From Azospirillum sp. TSH64 (lineage in GTDB: Bacteria > Pseudomonadota > Alphaproteobacteria > Azospirillales > Azospirillaceae), in the NCBI RefSeq assembly GCF_003116035.1, contig NZ_LGQW01000015.1, positions 2,656,338 to 2,720,337 on the forward strand: DNA of 64,000 bases, in the 5' to 3' direction. Within the stretch, counting starts at the first letter, position 1. Each line of letters begins with the position of its first letter. The notes beneath the pieces are model-generated. The model was not told the origin of the DNA. It saw nothing but the letters and a program-made list of their open reading frames with translations, and searched no databases. Shown in pieces: positions 55,251-63,922 of the stretch. Both the position numbers and the translations under genes were made by a program.

Positions 55251-55913
55251 ATGAACACGCTCGGCCGTCACGATGGGTGCCTGCGCTTCTCCTATGTCGT
55301 CGACGGTGGCCTGCGCGTCGAAGGCACCCACGATCCGGCGGAGCAGGTGCTGGTCCTGAAGGTGACGGCACCGCAGGGGCGGGTGATCCATATGGATGCG
55401 ATTCCCTGCGACGACCCCCGTGTCATCCTGGCGGCGTTGCGCGAATGGGGCGAGCCGCCGGAGGAGGTGCGCGACGCCCTGCCGGCGCTGGGCGGCAACG
55501 CGATCCTGCTGGAGACGCGGCTCGGCGACTCGGTGCGCGCCTCCGTCCGCCGCCATGGCATGAAGGTGGAGGTGATCTTCATCGACGGCGACGGCCGGCG
55601 GCTGGCAGAGTTGCGCGCCGGCAGCCTGGAGGCGCTCGACGCCAAGGCCGGCGGGCTGCTGCGCCTGTCGCAACGGACCCGTGCGGTGCTCAACGCATGG
55701 CTGTCGGCCGAACCGCTGTGGCTGGCGGCATTCCTGTTGGGCGGGCCTTTCCTCGGCGCGTTGCTGATCGTCTTCGGGGCGCAGGTCTCGCCGGAGCAGG
55801 TGCTGGTCACCGCCTATGCCGGGGCCGCCGGGCTGGTCGCCGCCTTTGAGCTGCTGCGCGCCGGTTACGCCGAGTGGGTGCTGGCGCCGCCGGAGAGCTT
55901 TCCGCGCCAGTGA
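55251..55913 (+). CDS. hypothetical membrane protein, 220 aa
   Basis: I do not recognise this protein. Residues 1-140 are soluble, with a beta-rich start (LRFSYVVDGGLRVEGTHDPA) and short helices. Residues about 155-210 hold two membrane helices (LWLAAFLLGGPFLGALLIVF and VLVTAYAGAAGLVAAFELLR). The ATG at 55251 has a strong GGAGGGG ribosome site with proper spacing. It has no operon partner: a tRNA lies upstream and 131 bp of gap downstream. Coding bias supports a real gene. Confidence 0.7.
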   Translation: MNTLGRHDGCLRFSYVVDGGLRVEGTHDPAEQVLVLKVTAPQGRVIHMDAIPCDDPRVILAALREWGEPPEEVRDALPALGGNAILLETRLGDSVRASVRRHGMKVEVIFIDGDGRRLAELRAGSLEALDAKAGGLLRLSQRTRAVLNAWLSAEPLWLAAFLLGGPFLGALLIVFGAQVSPEQVLVTAYAGAAGLVAAFELLRAGYAEWVLAPPESFPRQ

Positions 55914-56044
55914 TCTCCTGCATTTGATCCGTATCACGGATCTTCCGTTTGACGGAAAAACAAGGCCCGACGCTGTGGCGCCGGCATCGGGAGTCCGACC
56001 ATCGCCCCGCCCATGACTGGGCCAAACGACTGGGAGGACATCAC

Positions 56045-56644
56045 ATGACGCAGGCTCGATACTGGATCGCCGGCTGCGCGGTTTCCCTTCTGTGCGCAGG
56101 CACGCTCTCGATGGCGTCCGCCGCGGATCCCGCCCTGGAGGGCGCGGTGCGCAAGGCGGTCAGCCAGCAGGCCCAGCCCTGGCTGGCCGATCCGGCGGTG
56201 GTCGGGGCGGTGAAATCGCAGAACAGCAAGAATGCCGGCATCGCCCAGGCCAAGATCGACGAGATGGACAACACATGGAAGGCGGCGGCCAAGGCGGGAG
56301 GCGCCAATCCGGCCTTCGATGAGGTCTCGTCGAACGCGCTGTCCAAGCAGCTGAAGCAGGTCGTCGCCGGCAGCAACGGCCGGATCGTCGAAATCCTTCT
56401 GATGGACGATCATGGGCTGAATGTCGGCCAGACCGCCGGGACCTCCGATTTCTGGCAGGGCGACGAGCCGAAATGGCAGAAGATCTTCACCGGCAATGCC
56501 GATTTCTACATGACCGACCCGGAGACGGACGACAAGACCGGCGCCATGCTGACCGAGGCCAGCGTTCCGGTGATGGACCCGGCCGGCAAGCAGAAGATCG
56601 GCGTTGCGATGATCGTTCTGGACACCGCGAAGCTGGGCCAATAG
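56045..56644 (+). CDS. secreted protein with a PDC/Cache-like sensor fold, 199 aa
   Basis: A signal peptide (AVSLLCAGTLSMASA) precedes a domain resembling a single Cache/PDC sensor: VEILLMDDHGLNVGQTAGTS, DFWQGDEPKWQKIF and a final VPVMDPAGKQKIGVAMIVL. Such domains usually lie in chemoreceptors and histidine kinases; here it stands alone without membrane anchor or output domain. The ATG at 56045 has a GGGAGGA ribosome site. It may be a periplasmic ligand-binding partner for a receptor. The fold assignment is an inference from motif style. Confidence 0.65.
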   Translation: MTQARYWIAGCAVSLLCAGTLSMASAADPALEGAVRKAVSQQAQPWLADPAVVGAVKSQNSKNAGIAQAKIDEMDNTWKAAAKAGGANPAFDEVSSNALSKQLKQVVAGSNGRIVEILLMDDHGLNVGQTAGTSDFWQGDEPKWQKIFTGNADFYMTDPETDDKTGAMLTEASVPVMDPAGKQKIGVAMIVLDTAKLGQ

Positions 56645-56675
56645 GCGCCACCCACAGCGGCGGTTCGACCAAGCA

Positions 56676-56706
56676 AACGGCGCCCCGGATGGTCCGGGGC
56701 GCCGTT
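56676..56706. terminator. bidirectional terminator between convergent genes
   Basis: AACGGCGCCCCGGA pairs perfectly with TCCGGGGCGCCGTT around a tgg loop. It lies between the Cache-like gene and the convergent Hsp20 gene. Confidence 0.75.
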
Positions 56707-56746
56707 CTCATGTCCGCTTCAACAGCGGACGGACCGTGTCAGGGCG

Positions 56747-57235
56747 TCAGGCCGCCTGCTGGGTCAGGGCGGGAGCCGGAGCGGGCGTCTCGACCTCCAC
56801 CGCCTGGTTGCCGGCGGCGGTGACGATCGGAATGCTCCGCGGCTTCATCGCTTCGGGTACCTCGCGCGCCAGCTCGATGTGCAGAAGGCCATTCTGAAGA
56901 GACGCGCTGGTCACCTTGATGAAATCTGCCAGCTGAAAGCGGCGCTCGAACGCGCGCCCGGCGATACCCCGGTAGAGGAATTGGCCGGTCGGCTCGTCCT
57001 TCTTAGCTTTACCAGTGACGGTCAACGAGTTCTGGTGAGCGACGATGTTGAGGTCGTCCAGACCAAAGCCGGCAACGGCCATGGTGATACGGTACGAATC
57101 CTCGCTCAGCTTTTCGATGTTGTAGGGCGGATAGGACGCCGCCTCGTCACCGGTGGTCGCGGTCTCCAGCAGACGCGACAGGCGGTCGAAACCGACGGTG
57201 GAACGGAACAGCGGCGAAAGGTCGTAGCTACGCAT
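56747..57235 (-). CDS. Hsp20/alpha-crystallin family small heat-shock protein (second copy)
   Basis: A 162-residue Hsp20. RSYDLSPLFRSTVGFDRLSR, YPPYNIEKLSEDSYRITMAV and LLHIELAREVPEAMKPRSIPI are typical of class A/IbpA-like holdases. The C-terminal RSIPI contains the I-x-I motif used in oligomer contacts, followed by an Ala/Pro tail. The ATG at 57235 follows GGAGGA. It is related to but not identical with the copy at 23843, and lacks a DUF1150 neighbour. Confidence 0.93.
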   Translation of the reverse strand: MRSYDLSPLFRSTVGFDRLSRLLETATTGDEAASYPPYNIEKLSEDSYRITMAVAGFGLDDLNIVAHQNSLTVTGKAKKDEPTGQFLYRGIAGRAFERRFQLADFIKVTSASLQNGLLHIELAREVPEAMKPRSIPIVTAAGNQAVEVETPAPAPALTQQAA

Positions 57236-57344
57236 GACATATCCTCCGAAAGAGCGATACGGCCATCGAGGACCACGGTCTGGTCGGTCCTCGAAGGTGG
57301 GGTTGGAGGCGGACCCCGTATGGGCATCCGCCTGACGAGCGAGA

Positions 57345-57371
57345 GATAATCGACGCTTTTCCCTGTTCAAG
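57345..57371 (-). promoter_or_regulatory. possible RpoH (heat-shock) promoter of the second Hsp20
   Basis: On the minus strand CTTGAA (57371-57366) and GATTATC (57351-57345) are about 14-15 bp apart. CTTGAA is the hallmark -35 box of alphaproteobacterial RpoH promoters. It is 110 bp upstream of the start. Confidence 0.45.
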
Positions 57372-57499
57372 AGGGCGGTCGCACAAACGCCGGCCAGACC
57401 CCGCCTGGGGTTGCCGGGTACCGCCCAGTCACCAATTGTTAATCAGTTGCGGCAAGGCTCACGCTAGGGCCGTAAGTCCGCGGGAGGGGGCCGACGACC

Positions 57500-57925
57500 A
57501 TGACTTCGCACACCTTCTTCTTCAACGGTCCCTACGACGAGACCATGGCCCTCTTGATCGAGGCGCGGAATTACATCGCCTATCACGATGCGGCCGAGCA
57601 CCGGAAGCTGCTGCCGCAGGTCCGCTTGCAGATCTCCTACGAATCCATGCGGGTGACCAGCCGCCTGACCCAGGTGATGGCGTGGCTGCTGGCGCAGAAG
57701 GCCGTTCACGCCGGCGAGATGTCGAAGGAGCAGGCGGCGAGCGAGGATTTCGCCCTGTCCGGCGGCGAGATCTGCTCCGATCCCAGCGGCCCCGACAACG
57801 AGGAACTGCCGTCCGGCCTGCGCAGCCTGCTGGAACGCAGCCACAGCCTCTACATGCGTGTCCACCGGCTCGACGCCATGGTCCGCGCCGACGTGGAGCG
57901 CGAGGCCGCCGCCGCTGTCGGATAA
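57500..57925 (+). CDS. DUF1465 (RcdA-like) family protein
   Basis: A 141-residue helical protein. YDETMALLIEARNYIAYHDA and LQISYESMRVTSRLTQVMAW, then LLAQKAVHAGEMSKEQA, match DUF1465 (PF07323). To my knowledge Caulobacter RcdA, an adaptor that delivers CtrA and other substrates to ClpXP at the cell pole, is in this family. Whether this protein has that role is an inference. The frame continues to a Cys-containing C-terminal helix (LRSLLERSHSLYMRVHRLD). The ribosome site is GGGAGGGGG. Confidence 0.8.
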   Translation: MTSHTFFFNGPYDETMALLIEARNYIAYHDAAEHRKLLPQVRLQISYESMRVTSRLTQVMAWLLAQKAVHAGEMSKEQAASEDFALSGGEICSDPSGPDNEELPSGLRSLLERSHSLYMRVHRLDAMVRADVEREAAAAVG

Positions 57926-57982
57926 GCTTGCGGTGGGGGGAAGGCAGCGACCGCCCCATGCGCAAACGGAAAAGCACAAACG

Positions 57983-58015
57983 AAAAGGGCGTCCGAACCG
58001 GTCGGACGCCCTTTT
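57983..58015. terminator. bidirectional terminator between DUF1465 and rpmE
   Basis: AAAAGGGCGTCCGA pairs with TCGGACGCCCTTTT with only a short loop. A- and T-runs on each side allow termination in both directions between these convergent genes. Confidence 0.85.
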
Positions 58016-58045
58016 CGCATCGGCAGGATAGAAGTGCGGTAACGC

Positions 58046-58270
58046 TTACTTCTTGAGGCCGAAGTTCGCGAAGCGCTTGTTGAACTTGGCGATCTGCCCG
58101 CCGGTGTCCAGCAGCTTCTGCACACCGGTCCAGGCCGGGTGAGACTTCGGGTCGATGTCGAGGCGCAGCGTGTCGCCCGGCTTGCCCATGGTGGAGCGGG
58201 TCGTGAACGAGCTGCCGTCGGTCATGACCACGGTGATCTCGTGATAGTCGGGATGGATGTCAGTCTTCAT
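58046..58270 (-). CDS. rpmE: 50S ribosomal protein L31
   Basis: A 74-residue L31: [19 protein letters not shown], then [20 protein letters not shown] and [10 protein letters not shown]. The zinc-binding cysteines of the C+ type are absent, so this is a C-minus, zinc-independent L31 in length between the types. The ATG at 58270 is chosen; the much longer open frame upstream is not protein-like. Confidence 0.95.
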   Translation of the reverse strand: MKTDIHPDYHEITVVMTDGSSFTTRSTMGKPGDTLRLDIDPKSHPAWTGVQKLLDTGGQIAKFNKRFANFGLKK

Positions 58271-58479
58271 GGCCGGGGTTCCTGCAAAGCGAGCGGCGTC
58301 TATACCAAAACGCCTTCGCCGGTGCAACCCCGGAATCGAGCCTTGTTCGGGGAGTCTCGGGCGGGTTCCAAGGCCATTTCCGCGGCGGTTTCGCCCGTCC
58401 ATCGCCTTGTTGGCGTCGCCGCACCGCGCTATATGCCACCGATCCGCATCAATAACCCCAACAGACAAGCGGGAACCGC

Positions 58480-60297
58480 GTGGCTCGCCAACCCTCCCCC
58501 GACATGATCGCCGCCTCCGCCCGTGGCGAGGCGGATGCCCGCCGCCGCGACCTCGGTCCCCTGCGCCGGCTGGTGCCGTTCCTGCTTCCCTACAAGTGGC
58601 GCATCCTGGGCGCCATGGTGGCGCTGACCGTGGCCGCTGGCACCGTGCTGGGGCTGGGGCAGGGGATGCGGGTGCTGATCGACCAGGGTTTCGCCGGCGG
58701 CGACACCTCGCTGCTCGACCGCTCGCTTCTGGTGCTGCTGGCGGTGATCGCACTGATGGCGGCCTCGACCTATGGCCGTTTCTATCTGGTCAGCTGGATC
58801 GGCGAGCGGGTGGTCGCCGACATCCGGCGCGCCGTCTACGACCATGTGCTGACGCTGTCGCCCGGCTTCTTCGAGACGACCAAGACCGGCGAGATCCTGT
58901 CGCGCCTGACCACCGACACCACGCTGTTGCAGGTGGTGGTCGGCTCGTCCGCCTCCATCGCGCTGCGCAACGCGCTGCTGTTCCTGGGCGGTACCGGCAT
59001 GCTGCTGATCACCTCGCCCAAGCTGACCGGGCTGGTGGCGCTGGTGGTCCCGCTGGTGGTGGCGCCGATCATTTTCTTCGGCCGGCGGGTGCGCAAGCTG
59101 TCGCGCGACAGCCAGGACCGCATCGCCGACATCGGTTCCTTCGTCGAGGAGACGCTGGCCGCCATCCGCACGGTCCAGGCCTTCACCCATGAGGCCATCG
59201 ACCGCACCCTGTTCGGCAAACGGGTGGAGGAGGCGTTCGACGTCGCCATCCGCCGCGTGCGGGTGCGGGCGGTGATGACGGTGATCGTCATCGTCCTGGT
59301 GTTCGGTGCGGTCGGCATCATCCTGTGGATCGGCGGCCATGACGTGGTGGCGGGACGCATCACGCCGGGCCAGTTGTCGGCCTTCGTCATCTATTCCGTG
59401 GTGGTCGCCGGATCGGTCGGCGCCATCAGCGAGGTGATCGGCGACCTCCAGCGCGCGGCCGGCGCCACCGAGCGTCTCTTCAGCCTGCTGTCCGTCGAGT
59501 CGGAAATCCGTGCACCGGCCATCCCGAAGCCGTTGCCCAGCCCGGCGGCAGGGGCGCTGTCCTTCGACGCTGTCCGCTTCCACTACCCGTCGCGCCCCGA
59601 TTGGGCGGCGCTGGAAGGCTTCTCGCTAAATGTGAAACCGGGCGAGCGGGTGGCTCTGGTCGGCCCGTCGGGGGCGGGCAAGTCGACGGTGTTCCAGCTT
59701 CTGCTGCGCTATTACGATCCGCAGGCCGGTTCGGTGCGACTCGACGGCGTCGATGTGCGCGACGCCGATCCGGTGGATGTGCGCCGACGCCTCGGCCTCG
59801 TCGCCCAGGACCCGGTGGTGTTCTCTGCCGACGCCTGGGAGAACATCCGCTACGGCCGACCCGACGCGTCGGATGCCGAGGTGCGCGCCGCCGCCGAGGC
59901 CGCCCATGCGCTGGACTTCCTCGATGCGCTGCCGGAGGGGTTCGGCACCTTCCTGGGCGAGAAGGGCGTGCGGCTGTCGGGCGGCCAGCGCCAGCGTCTC
60001 GCCATCGCCCGCGCCATCCTGCGCGACCCGCCGGTTCTGCTGCTGGACGAGGCGACCAGCGCGCTGGATGCCGAAAGCGAGCGGATGGTGCAGGACGCGC
60101 TCGACCGGCTGATGCATGGGCGCACCACGCTGATCGTCGCCCACCGGCTGGCGACGGTGCTGAACGCCGACCGCATCGTGGTGATGGACAAGGGCCGCGT
60201 GGTTGAGACCGGCACCCATGGCGAGCTGGTGGCGCAGGGCGGCCTCTATGCAAGGCTGGCGGCATTGCAGTTCGACCGCGCGGACGGGGTGGCGTAG
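58480..60297 (+). CDS. MsbA-type ABC exporter (fused permease-ATPase)
   Basis: A 605-residue half transporter. The N-terminal domain has six membrane helices (about residues 35-330). The ATPase has Walker [12 protein letters not shown]-loop [18 protein letters not shown], signature [15 protein letters not shown], Walker [16 protein letters not shown] and the H-loop VAHRLATV. It works as a homodimer to export lipids, drugs or peptides; MsbA-like lipid A flipping is possible, but the cargo is not shown by sequence. GTG start at 58480 after AGCGGGA. The gene is divergent from rpmE. Confidence 0.93.
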   Translation: MARQPSPDMIAASARGEADARRRDLGPLRRLVPFLLPYKWRILGAMVALTVAAGTVLGLGQGMRVLIDQGFAGGDTSLLDRSLLVLLAVIALMAASTYGRFYLVSWIGERVVADIRRAVYDHVLTLSPGFFETTKTGEILSRLTTDTTLLQVVVGSSASIALRNALLFLGGTGMLLITSPKLTGLVALVVPLVVAPIIFFGRRVRKLSRDSQDRIADIGSFVEETLAAIRTVQAFTHEAIDRTLFGKRVEEAFDVAIRRVRVRAVMTVIVIVLVFGAVGIILWIGGHDVVAGRITPGQLSAFVIYSVVVAGSVGAISEVIGDLQRAAGATERLFSLLSVESEIRAPAIPKPLPSPAAGALSFDAVRFHYPSRPDWAALEGFSLNVKPGERVALVGPSGAGKSTVFQLLLRYYDPQAGSVRLDGVDVRDADPVDVRRRLGLVAQDPVVFSADAWENIRYGRPDASDAEVRAAAEAAHALDFLDALPEGFGTFLGEKGVRLSGGQRQRLAIARAILRDPPVLLLDEATSALDAESERMVQDALDRLMHGRTTLIVAHRLATVLNADRIVVMDKGRVVETGTHGELVAQGGLYARLAALQFDRADGVA

Positions 60298-60376
60298 GGG
60301 GACGTAAGGGCGCATCGACGCCTCCGGCCGACCGCGCTACCCTTGCCGCCATCCCCAGCCCCCATGAGGCAGTGCG

Positions 60377-61510
60377 ATGGCGCGGATATCGGCGGGCCGC
60401 CTGATGGCGGTGATGGTGAAGGAGTTCATCCAGATGCGGCGCGACCGGCTGACTTTCGCCATGATGGTGGGGGTGCCGATCCTGCAGCTGATCCTGTTCG
60501 GCTTCGCCATCAACTCCGACCCGAAGGCGCTGCCGACCGCGCTTCTGGTCGCCGACTCCAGCCCATTCGCCCGGACGCTGGTCGCGGCGATGGAGAATTC
60601 CCGCTACTTCGCCATCACCCGCAGCGCCGCGTCCGAGGTCGAGATCGACCGGCTGCTGGCGGAAGGGGAGGTGCAGTTCGCCGTCACCATCCCCCCCGGC
60701 TTCGCCCGCGACCTCCAGCGCGGCACCCGCCCGGTCCTGCTGGTGGAGGCCGACGCCACCGACCCGGCGGCGACCAGCAACGCCCTGTCGGCGCTGACCG
60801 CCATCGCCCGCCAGGCGCTGAACCCCGACCTGACCGGTCCGCTGGCGGGCATGCGAACCGGTCCCGACCCGGTCGAACTGCGCGTCCACCGCCGCTACAA
60901 CCCGGAAGGCATCACCCAGTACAATGTGGTGCCCGGCCTGATGGGCGTGGTGCTGACCATGACCATGGTGATGATGACGGCGCTCGCCGTCACCCGCGAG
61001 CGGGAGCGCGGGACCATGGAGAACCTGCTGGCGATGCCGGTGCGCCCGTTCGAGGTGATGCTGGGCAAGATCGTGCCCTTCGTCGTCGTCGGTTATGTCC
61101 AGGTGCTGCTGATCGTCGTGGCGGCGCGGCTGCTGTTCGACGTGCCAATCGTCGGCAGCCTGGGCCTGCTGTCCGCCGTGCTGATCCTGTTCATCGCCGC
61201 CAACTTGGCCGTCGGCTTCACCTTTTCCACACTGGCGCGCAACCAGTTGCAGGCGATGCAGATGTCCTTCTTCTTCTTCCTGCCGTCGATGCTGCTCTCC
61301 GGCTTCATGTTCCCCTTCCGGGGCATGCCCGGCTGGGCGCAGGCGGTGGGGGAGATCCTGCCGCTGACCCATTTCCTGCGAATCGTCCGCGGCATCCTGC
61401 TGAAAGGGAACGGGCTGGCCGAGATCGCGGCGGAGGTGCTGGCGCTGGCGCTGTTCCTGACGGTGGTCACGGTGGTGGCGCTGAAACGCTATCGCCAGAC
61501 GCTGGATTGA
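60377..61510 (+). CDS. ABC-2 type transporter permease (YhhJ/YbhR-like)
   Basis: A 377-residue integral membrane protein. Helix 1 (FAMMVGVPILQLILFGFAIN) is followed by a periplasmic domain of about 130 residues (VADSSPFARTLVAAMENSRY), then five helices (VVLTMTMVMMTALAVT, then LLAMPVRPFEVMLGKIVPF). The layout is that of YhhJ/YbhS permeases of the ABC-2 type. No matching ATPase gene is adjacent, as the exporter upstream carries its own ATPase. It is 79 bp downstream of that exporter and may be co-transcribed. Confidence 0.88.
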   Translation: MARISAGRLMAVMVKEFIQMRRDRLTFAMMVGVPILQLILFGFAINSDPKALPTALLVADSSPFARTLVAAMENSRYFAITRSAASEVEIDRLLAEGEVQFAVTIPPGFARDLQRGTRPVLLVEADATDPAATSNALSALTAIARQALNPDLTGPLAGMRTGPDPVELRVHRRYNPEGITQYNVVPGLMGVVLTMTMVMMTALAVTRERERGTMENLLAMPVRPFEVMLGKIVPFVVVGYVQVLLIVVAARLLFDVPIVGSLGLLSAVLILFIAANLAVGFTFSTLARNQLQAMQMSFFFFLPSMLLSGFMFPFRGMPGWAQAVGEILPLTHFLRIVRGILLKGNGLAEIAAEVLALALFLTVVTVVALKRYRQTLD

Positions 61511-61667
61511 GCCGCAGGAACCGCCATGGGGCGCACCACCGATGGCCCGGCTTTGCGCCTGTCCGTTCGGTTGTGCCGCCCGGGTGCCTCCTCCATCATT
61601 CCTTAACCACGACTCCGCTATAGCCGTAACAGTGGCGGTGCTGGCGACGGCGATGCGGGGGGCAGAG

Positions 61668-62648
61668 ATGGGTTTTCGCGCTTTTGGCGGACGTGCCTGC
61701 AAACTGGTCGCCCACGTCGGGCTGGCCGTCGGGCTGGCCGTTGCGCTGCTGGCGGCGGGCGAGGCCGACGCCAAGTCCCGGAAGAAAAAGCCGGCGCCGA
61801 TCCCGGCCTATGCCACCAGCGTCGCCTGGGGGGCGGTGACCGGCCCCTCGCTGGGGGCCGCCAAATCCATCGGCGGTTATGCCGCCGGCTGCATCGCCGG
61901 AGCCCGTGCCCTGCCGCCGGAGGGTGTCGGTTATCAAGTGATCCGCCTGTCGCGCCAGCGCAACTACGGCCATCCGGTGCTGGTCGACATGCTGCGCGAC
62001 TTCGGACAGCGGGTGGCGCTCGCCGGGCTGGGTACCGCGCTGATCGGCGACATGGGACAGGCGCGTGGCGGGCCGATGCCGTCGGGCCATGCCAGCCACC
62101 AGATCGGCCTGGATGCCGACGTCTGGCTGCGTCTGGATCTGCCGCCGATGGGCCGCTCCGGCCGCGAGCGGCTGGACGAGATCAAATATGTCGATTACGA
62201 CCGCATGCGGGTTAGCGGCGACTGGTCGGACCGGCAGGCGAAGATGGTCCAGATCGCCGCCAGCGATGCCCGTGTCACCCGCATCTTCGTCAATCCGGCG
62301 ATCAAGCTGGCGATGTGCCAGCGCAGCTGGGCCGACCGCAGCTTCCTGAACAAGCTGCGGCCCTGGCACGGCCATGACGGCCACATGCACATCCGGCTGG
62401 GCTGCCCCGCCGGCAGTCCGCAGTGCGAGCAGCAGGATGCCCAGCCCGAAGGCGACGGCTGCGGGGACGAGCTGATGTCCTGGCTGGACAGCGCCGCTCC
62501 CGCCATCGAGCATCCGCCGGGATACAAGCCCGAGCCTCGGGTGGTCCGCAAGATGCCGGCAGCCTGCGCTCCTGTGCTGAACGCGGCAGGCACCCGCATG
62601 GCGTCGCTGGCCGATACCGCCGCGGCGCCGGCCAAGGCCGCGCGCTGA
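61668..62648 (+). CDS. mepA: penicillin-insensitive murein endopeptidase MepA
   Basis: A 326-residue periplasmic LAS-family peptidase that cuts D-Ala-mDAP crosslinks. After a signal peptide ending near AGEADA, the domain has RQRNYGHPVLVDMLRDFGQR, GPMPSGHASHQIGLDADVWL (His and Asp zinc ligands) and WHGHDGHMHIRLGCP (His ligands). Cysteines in the mature part may form the disulfides known in E. coli MepA. The C-terminal 80 residues are an Ala/Pro-rich extension with a CGDEL segment. The ATG at 61668 is chosen for its GGGGGGCAGAG ribosome site. Confidence 0.93.
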   Translation: MGFRAFGGRACKLVAHVGLAVGLAVALLAAGEADAKSRKKKPAPIPAYATSVAWGAVTGPSLGAAKSIGGYAAGCIAGARALPPEGVGYQVIRLSRQRNYGHPVLVDMLRDFGQRVALAGLGTALIGDMGQARGGPMPSGHASHQIGLDADVWLRLDLPPMGRSGRERLDEIKYVDYDRMRVSGDWSDRQAKMVQIAASDARVTRIFVNPAIKLAMCQRSWADRSFLNKLRPWHGHDGHMHIRLGCPAGSPQCEQQDAQPEGDGCGDELMSWLDSAAPAIEHPPGYKPEPRVVRKMPAACAPVLNAAGTRMASLADTAAAPAKAAR

Positions 62649-62860
62649 CGGGTTGGCGTGTTTCCGCGGAGAAATTTTTCCACTTGCATGCAATTAGCGT
62701 CCGTCTAACCTGAGACTGGCCAGATTCTTGCGGATGGTGTGTCCGGTCCATGCCGGACAACCGCAGGGATGCTGTGCCGGGTGCTGCCGGTCGGGGGTGA
62801 TCGGCGGTACCGGGAGTCGTTCGGCGGATGGGGTGCCACGGCGATGACGGATATGCGGAA

Positions 62861-63802
62861 ATGACGGACAAGGACGGAGCGTCCGGACACGGACCGAGCC
62901 TGAAGACGCGCCTGTACGCGTGGTGGGAAGGCTATGACCTGTCCGGCATGAAGGCGAAGAAAGGCGATGAGCCGGCGCCTGCACCGGAGCAACCGCAGCC
63001 CGCCGCTCCCGGTCCGGGCATGAATCGCTGGGGGAAGCCGCTGTGGACAGCCACCCGCATCGAGGTGGCCGAGAAGATGTGGGGCGAGGGCTTCAACACC
63101 CCCGGCGGCGCCGACCACATCCCTTATCTGGTCAAGCCGCTGGGCCTGAACCCGGCGATGAGCGTGCTGGATCTCGCCGCCGGGCTGGGTGGCACCAGCC
63201 GCACCATGGCCGGCAAATACGGCTGCTGGGTCACCGGGCTGGAGGCGTCGGAACTGCTGGCGAAGGAAGGCATGGTCCGCTCCTTCAAGCTGGGGCTGGA
63301 GAAGAAGGCGCCGGTCGAGACCTTCAATCCGGAGCATTTCGGCTATCCCAAGCGCGTCGACGCCATCGTCTACAAGGAAGGCCTGTTCTTCGTCCGCGAC
63401 AAGGAGCAGATGTTCGACGGGATGGAACTGGCGCTGAAGCCGCGCGGCCATCTGCTGATCACCGATTACATCGCCGAAGCGGATGTAATGGGCGCCAAGG
63501 CGGTGCAGAGCTGGTGCGACAAGGAGCCTCTGACCCCGAACCTCTGGCCCAAGGACCGCATGGCCAATGCGTTCGCCCAGCGCAACCTCGACCTGCGCAT
63601 CGCCGAGGACATCACCGACACCCACCGCGGCCTGATCCTGTCCGCCATCCAGGGGCTGGTCGAGCATCTGGAGAAATTCCAGCTCGACACCCCGACCAAG
63701 CTAGCGGTGATGGAGGAGGTCGAACTGTGGGCCCGCCGCGTCGCTGCCATCGAGGCCGGCGTGCGGGTCTACCGCTTCTATGCGATCAAGCCGGCGGAGT
63801 AG
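62861..63802 (+). CDS. SAM-dependent methyltransferase, unknown substrate
   Basis: A 313-residue protein. After a charged/Pro-rich N-terminal 50 residues, a class I methyltransferase fold (about residues 75-190) has MSVLDLAAGLGGTSRTMAGK (SAM loop), TGLEASELLAKEG and RGHLLITDYIAEAD. A C-terminal helical part (LVEHLEKFQLDTPTKLAVME) follows. It resembles the phosphoethanolamine/ubiquinone-type methyltransferases in fold only. The ATG at 62861 is preferred; an ATG at 62828 is possible. A weak TTGCAT-16-TAACCT promoter is at 62684-62711. Confidence 0.82.
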   Translation: MTDKDGASGHGPSLKTRLYAWWEGYDLSGMKAKKGDEPAPAPEQPQPAAPGPGMNRWGKPLWTATRIEVAEKMWGEGFNTPGGADHIPYLVKPLGLNPAMSVLDLAAGLGGTSRTMAGKYGCWVTGLEASELLAKEGMVRSFKLGLEKKAPVETFNPEHFGYPKRVDAIVYKEGLFFVRDKEQMFDGMELALKPRGHLLITDYIAEADVMGAKAVQSWCDKEPLTPNLWPKDRMANAFAQRNLDLRIAEDITDTHRGLILSAIQGLVEHLEKFQLDTPTKLAVMEEVELWARRVAAIEAGVRVYRFYAIKPAE

Positions 63803-63861
63803 GGGGCGTCAGCTCCCGGCCGTGTCTCCCGAAAAACTTTTGCGCGATTGCATTTTTTTAC

Positions 63862-63890
63862 TTGAGCGCGGCGGCTGCTCTGGGTACATA
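63862..63890 (+). promoter_or_regulatory. sigma-70-type promoter of tRNA-Leu
   Basis: TTGAGC (63862-63867), a 17-bp spacer and TACATA (63885-63890) lie 32 bp before the tRNA. This is a good consensus match. Confidence 0.75.
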
Positions 63891-63922
63891 GAGCGCCCCG
63901 CGTGACCCCAAGAAACGCGGAT

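Noticed and set aside
58271..58753. Extension of the L31 frame to 235 codons
   Set aside because: L31 is 70-90 residues. The extension is Arg/Gly/Pro-rich and antisense to the ABC exporter start.
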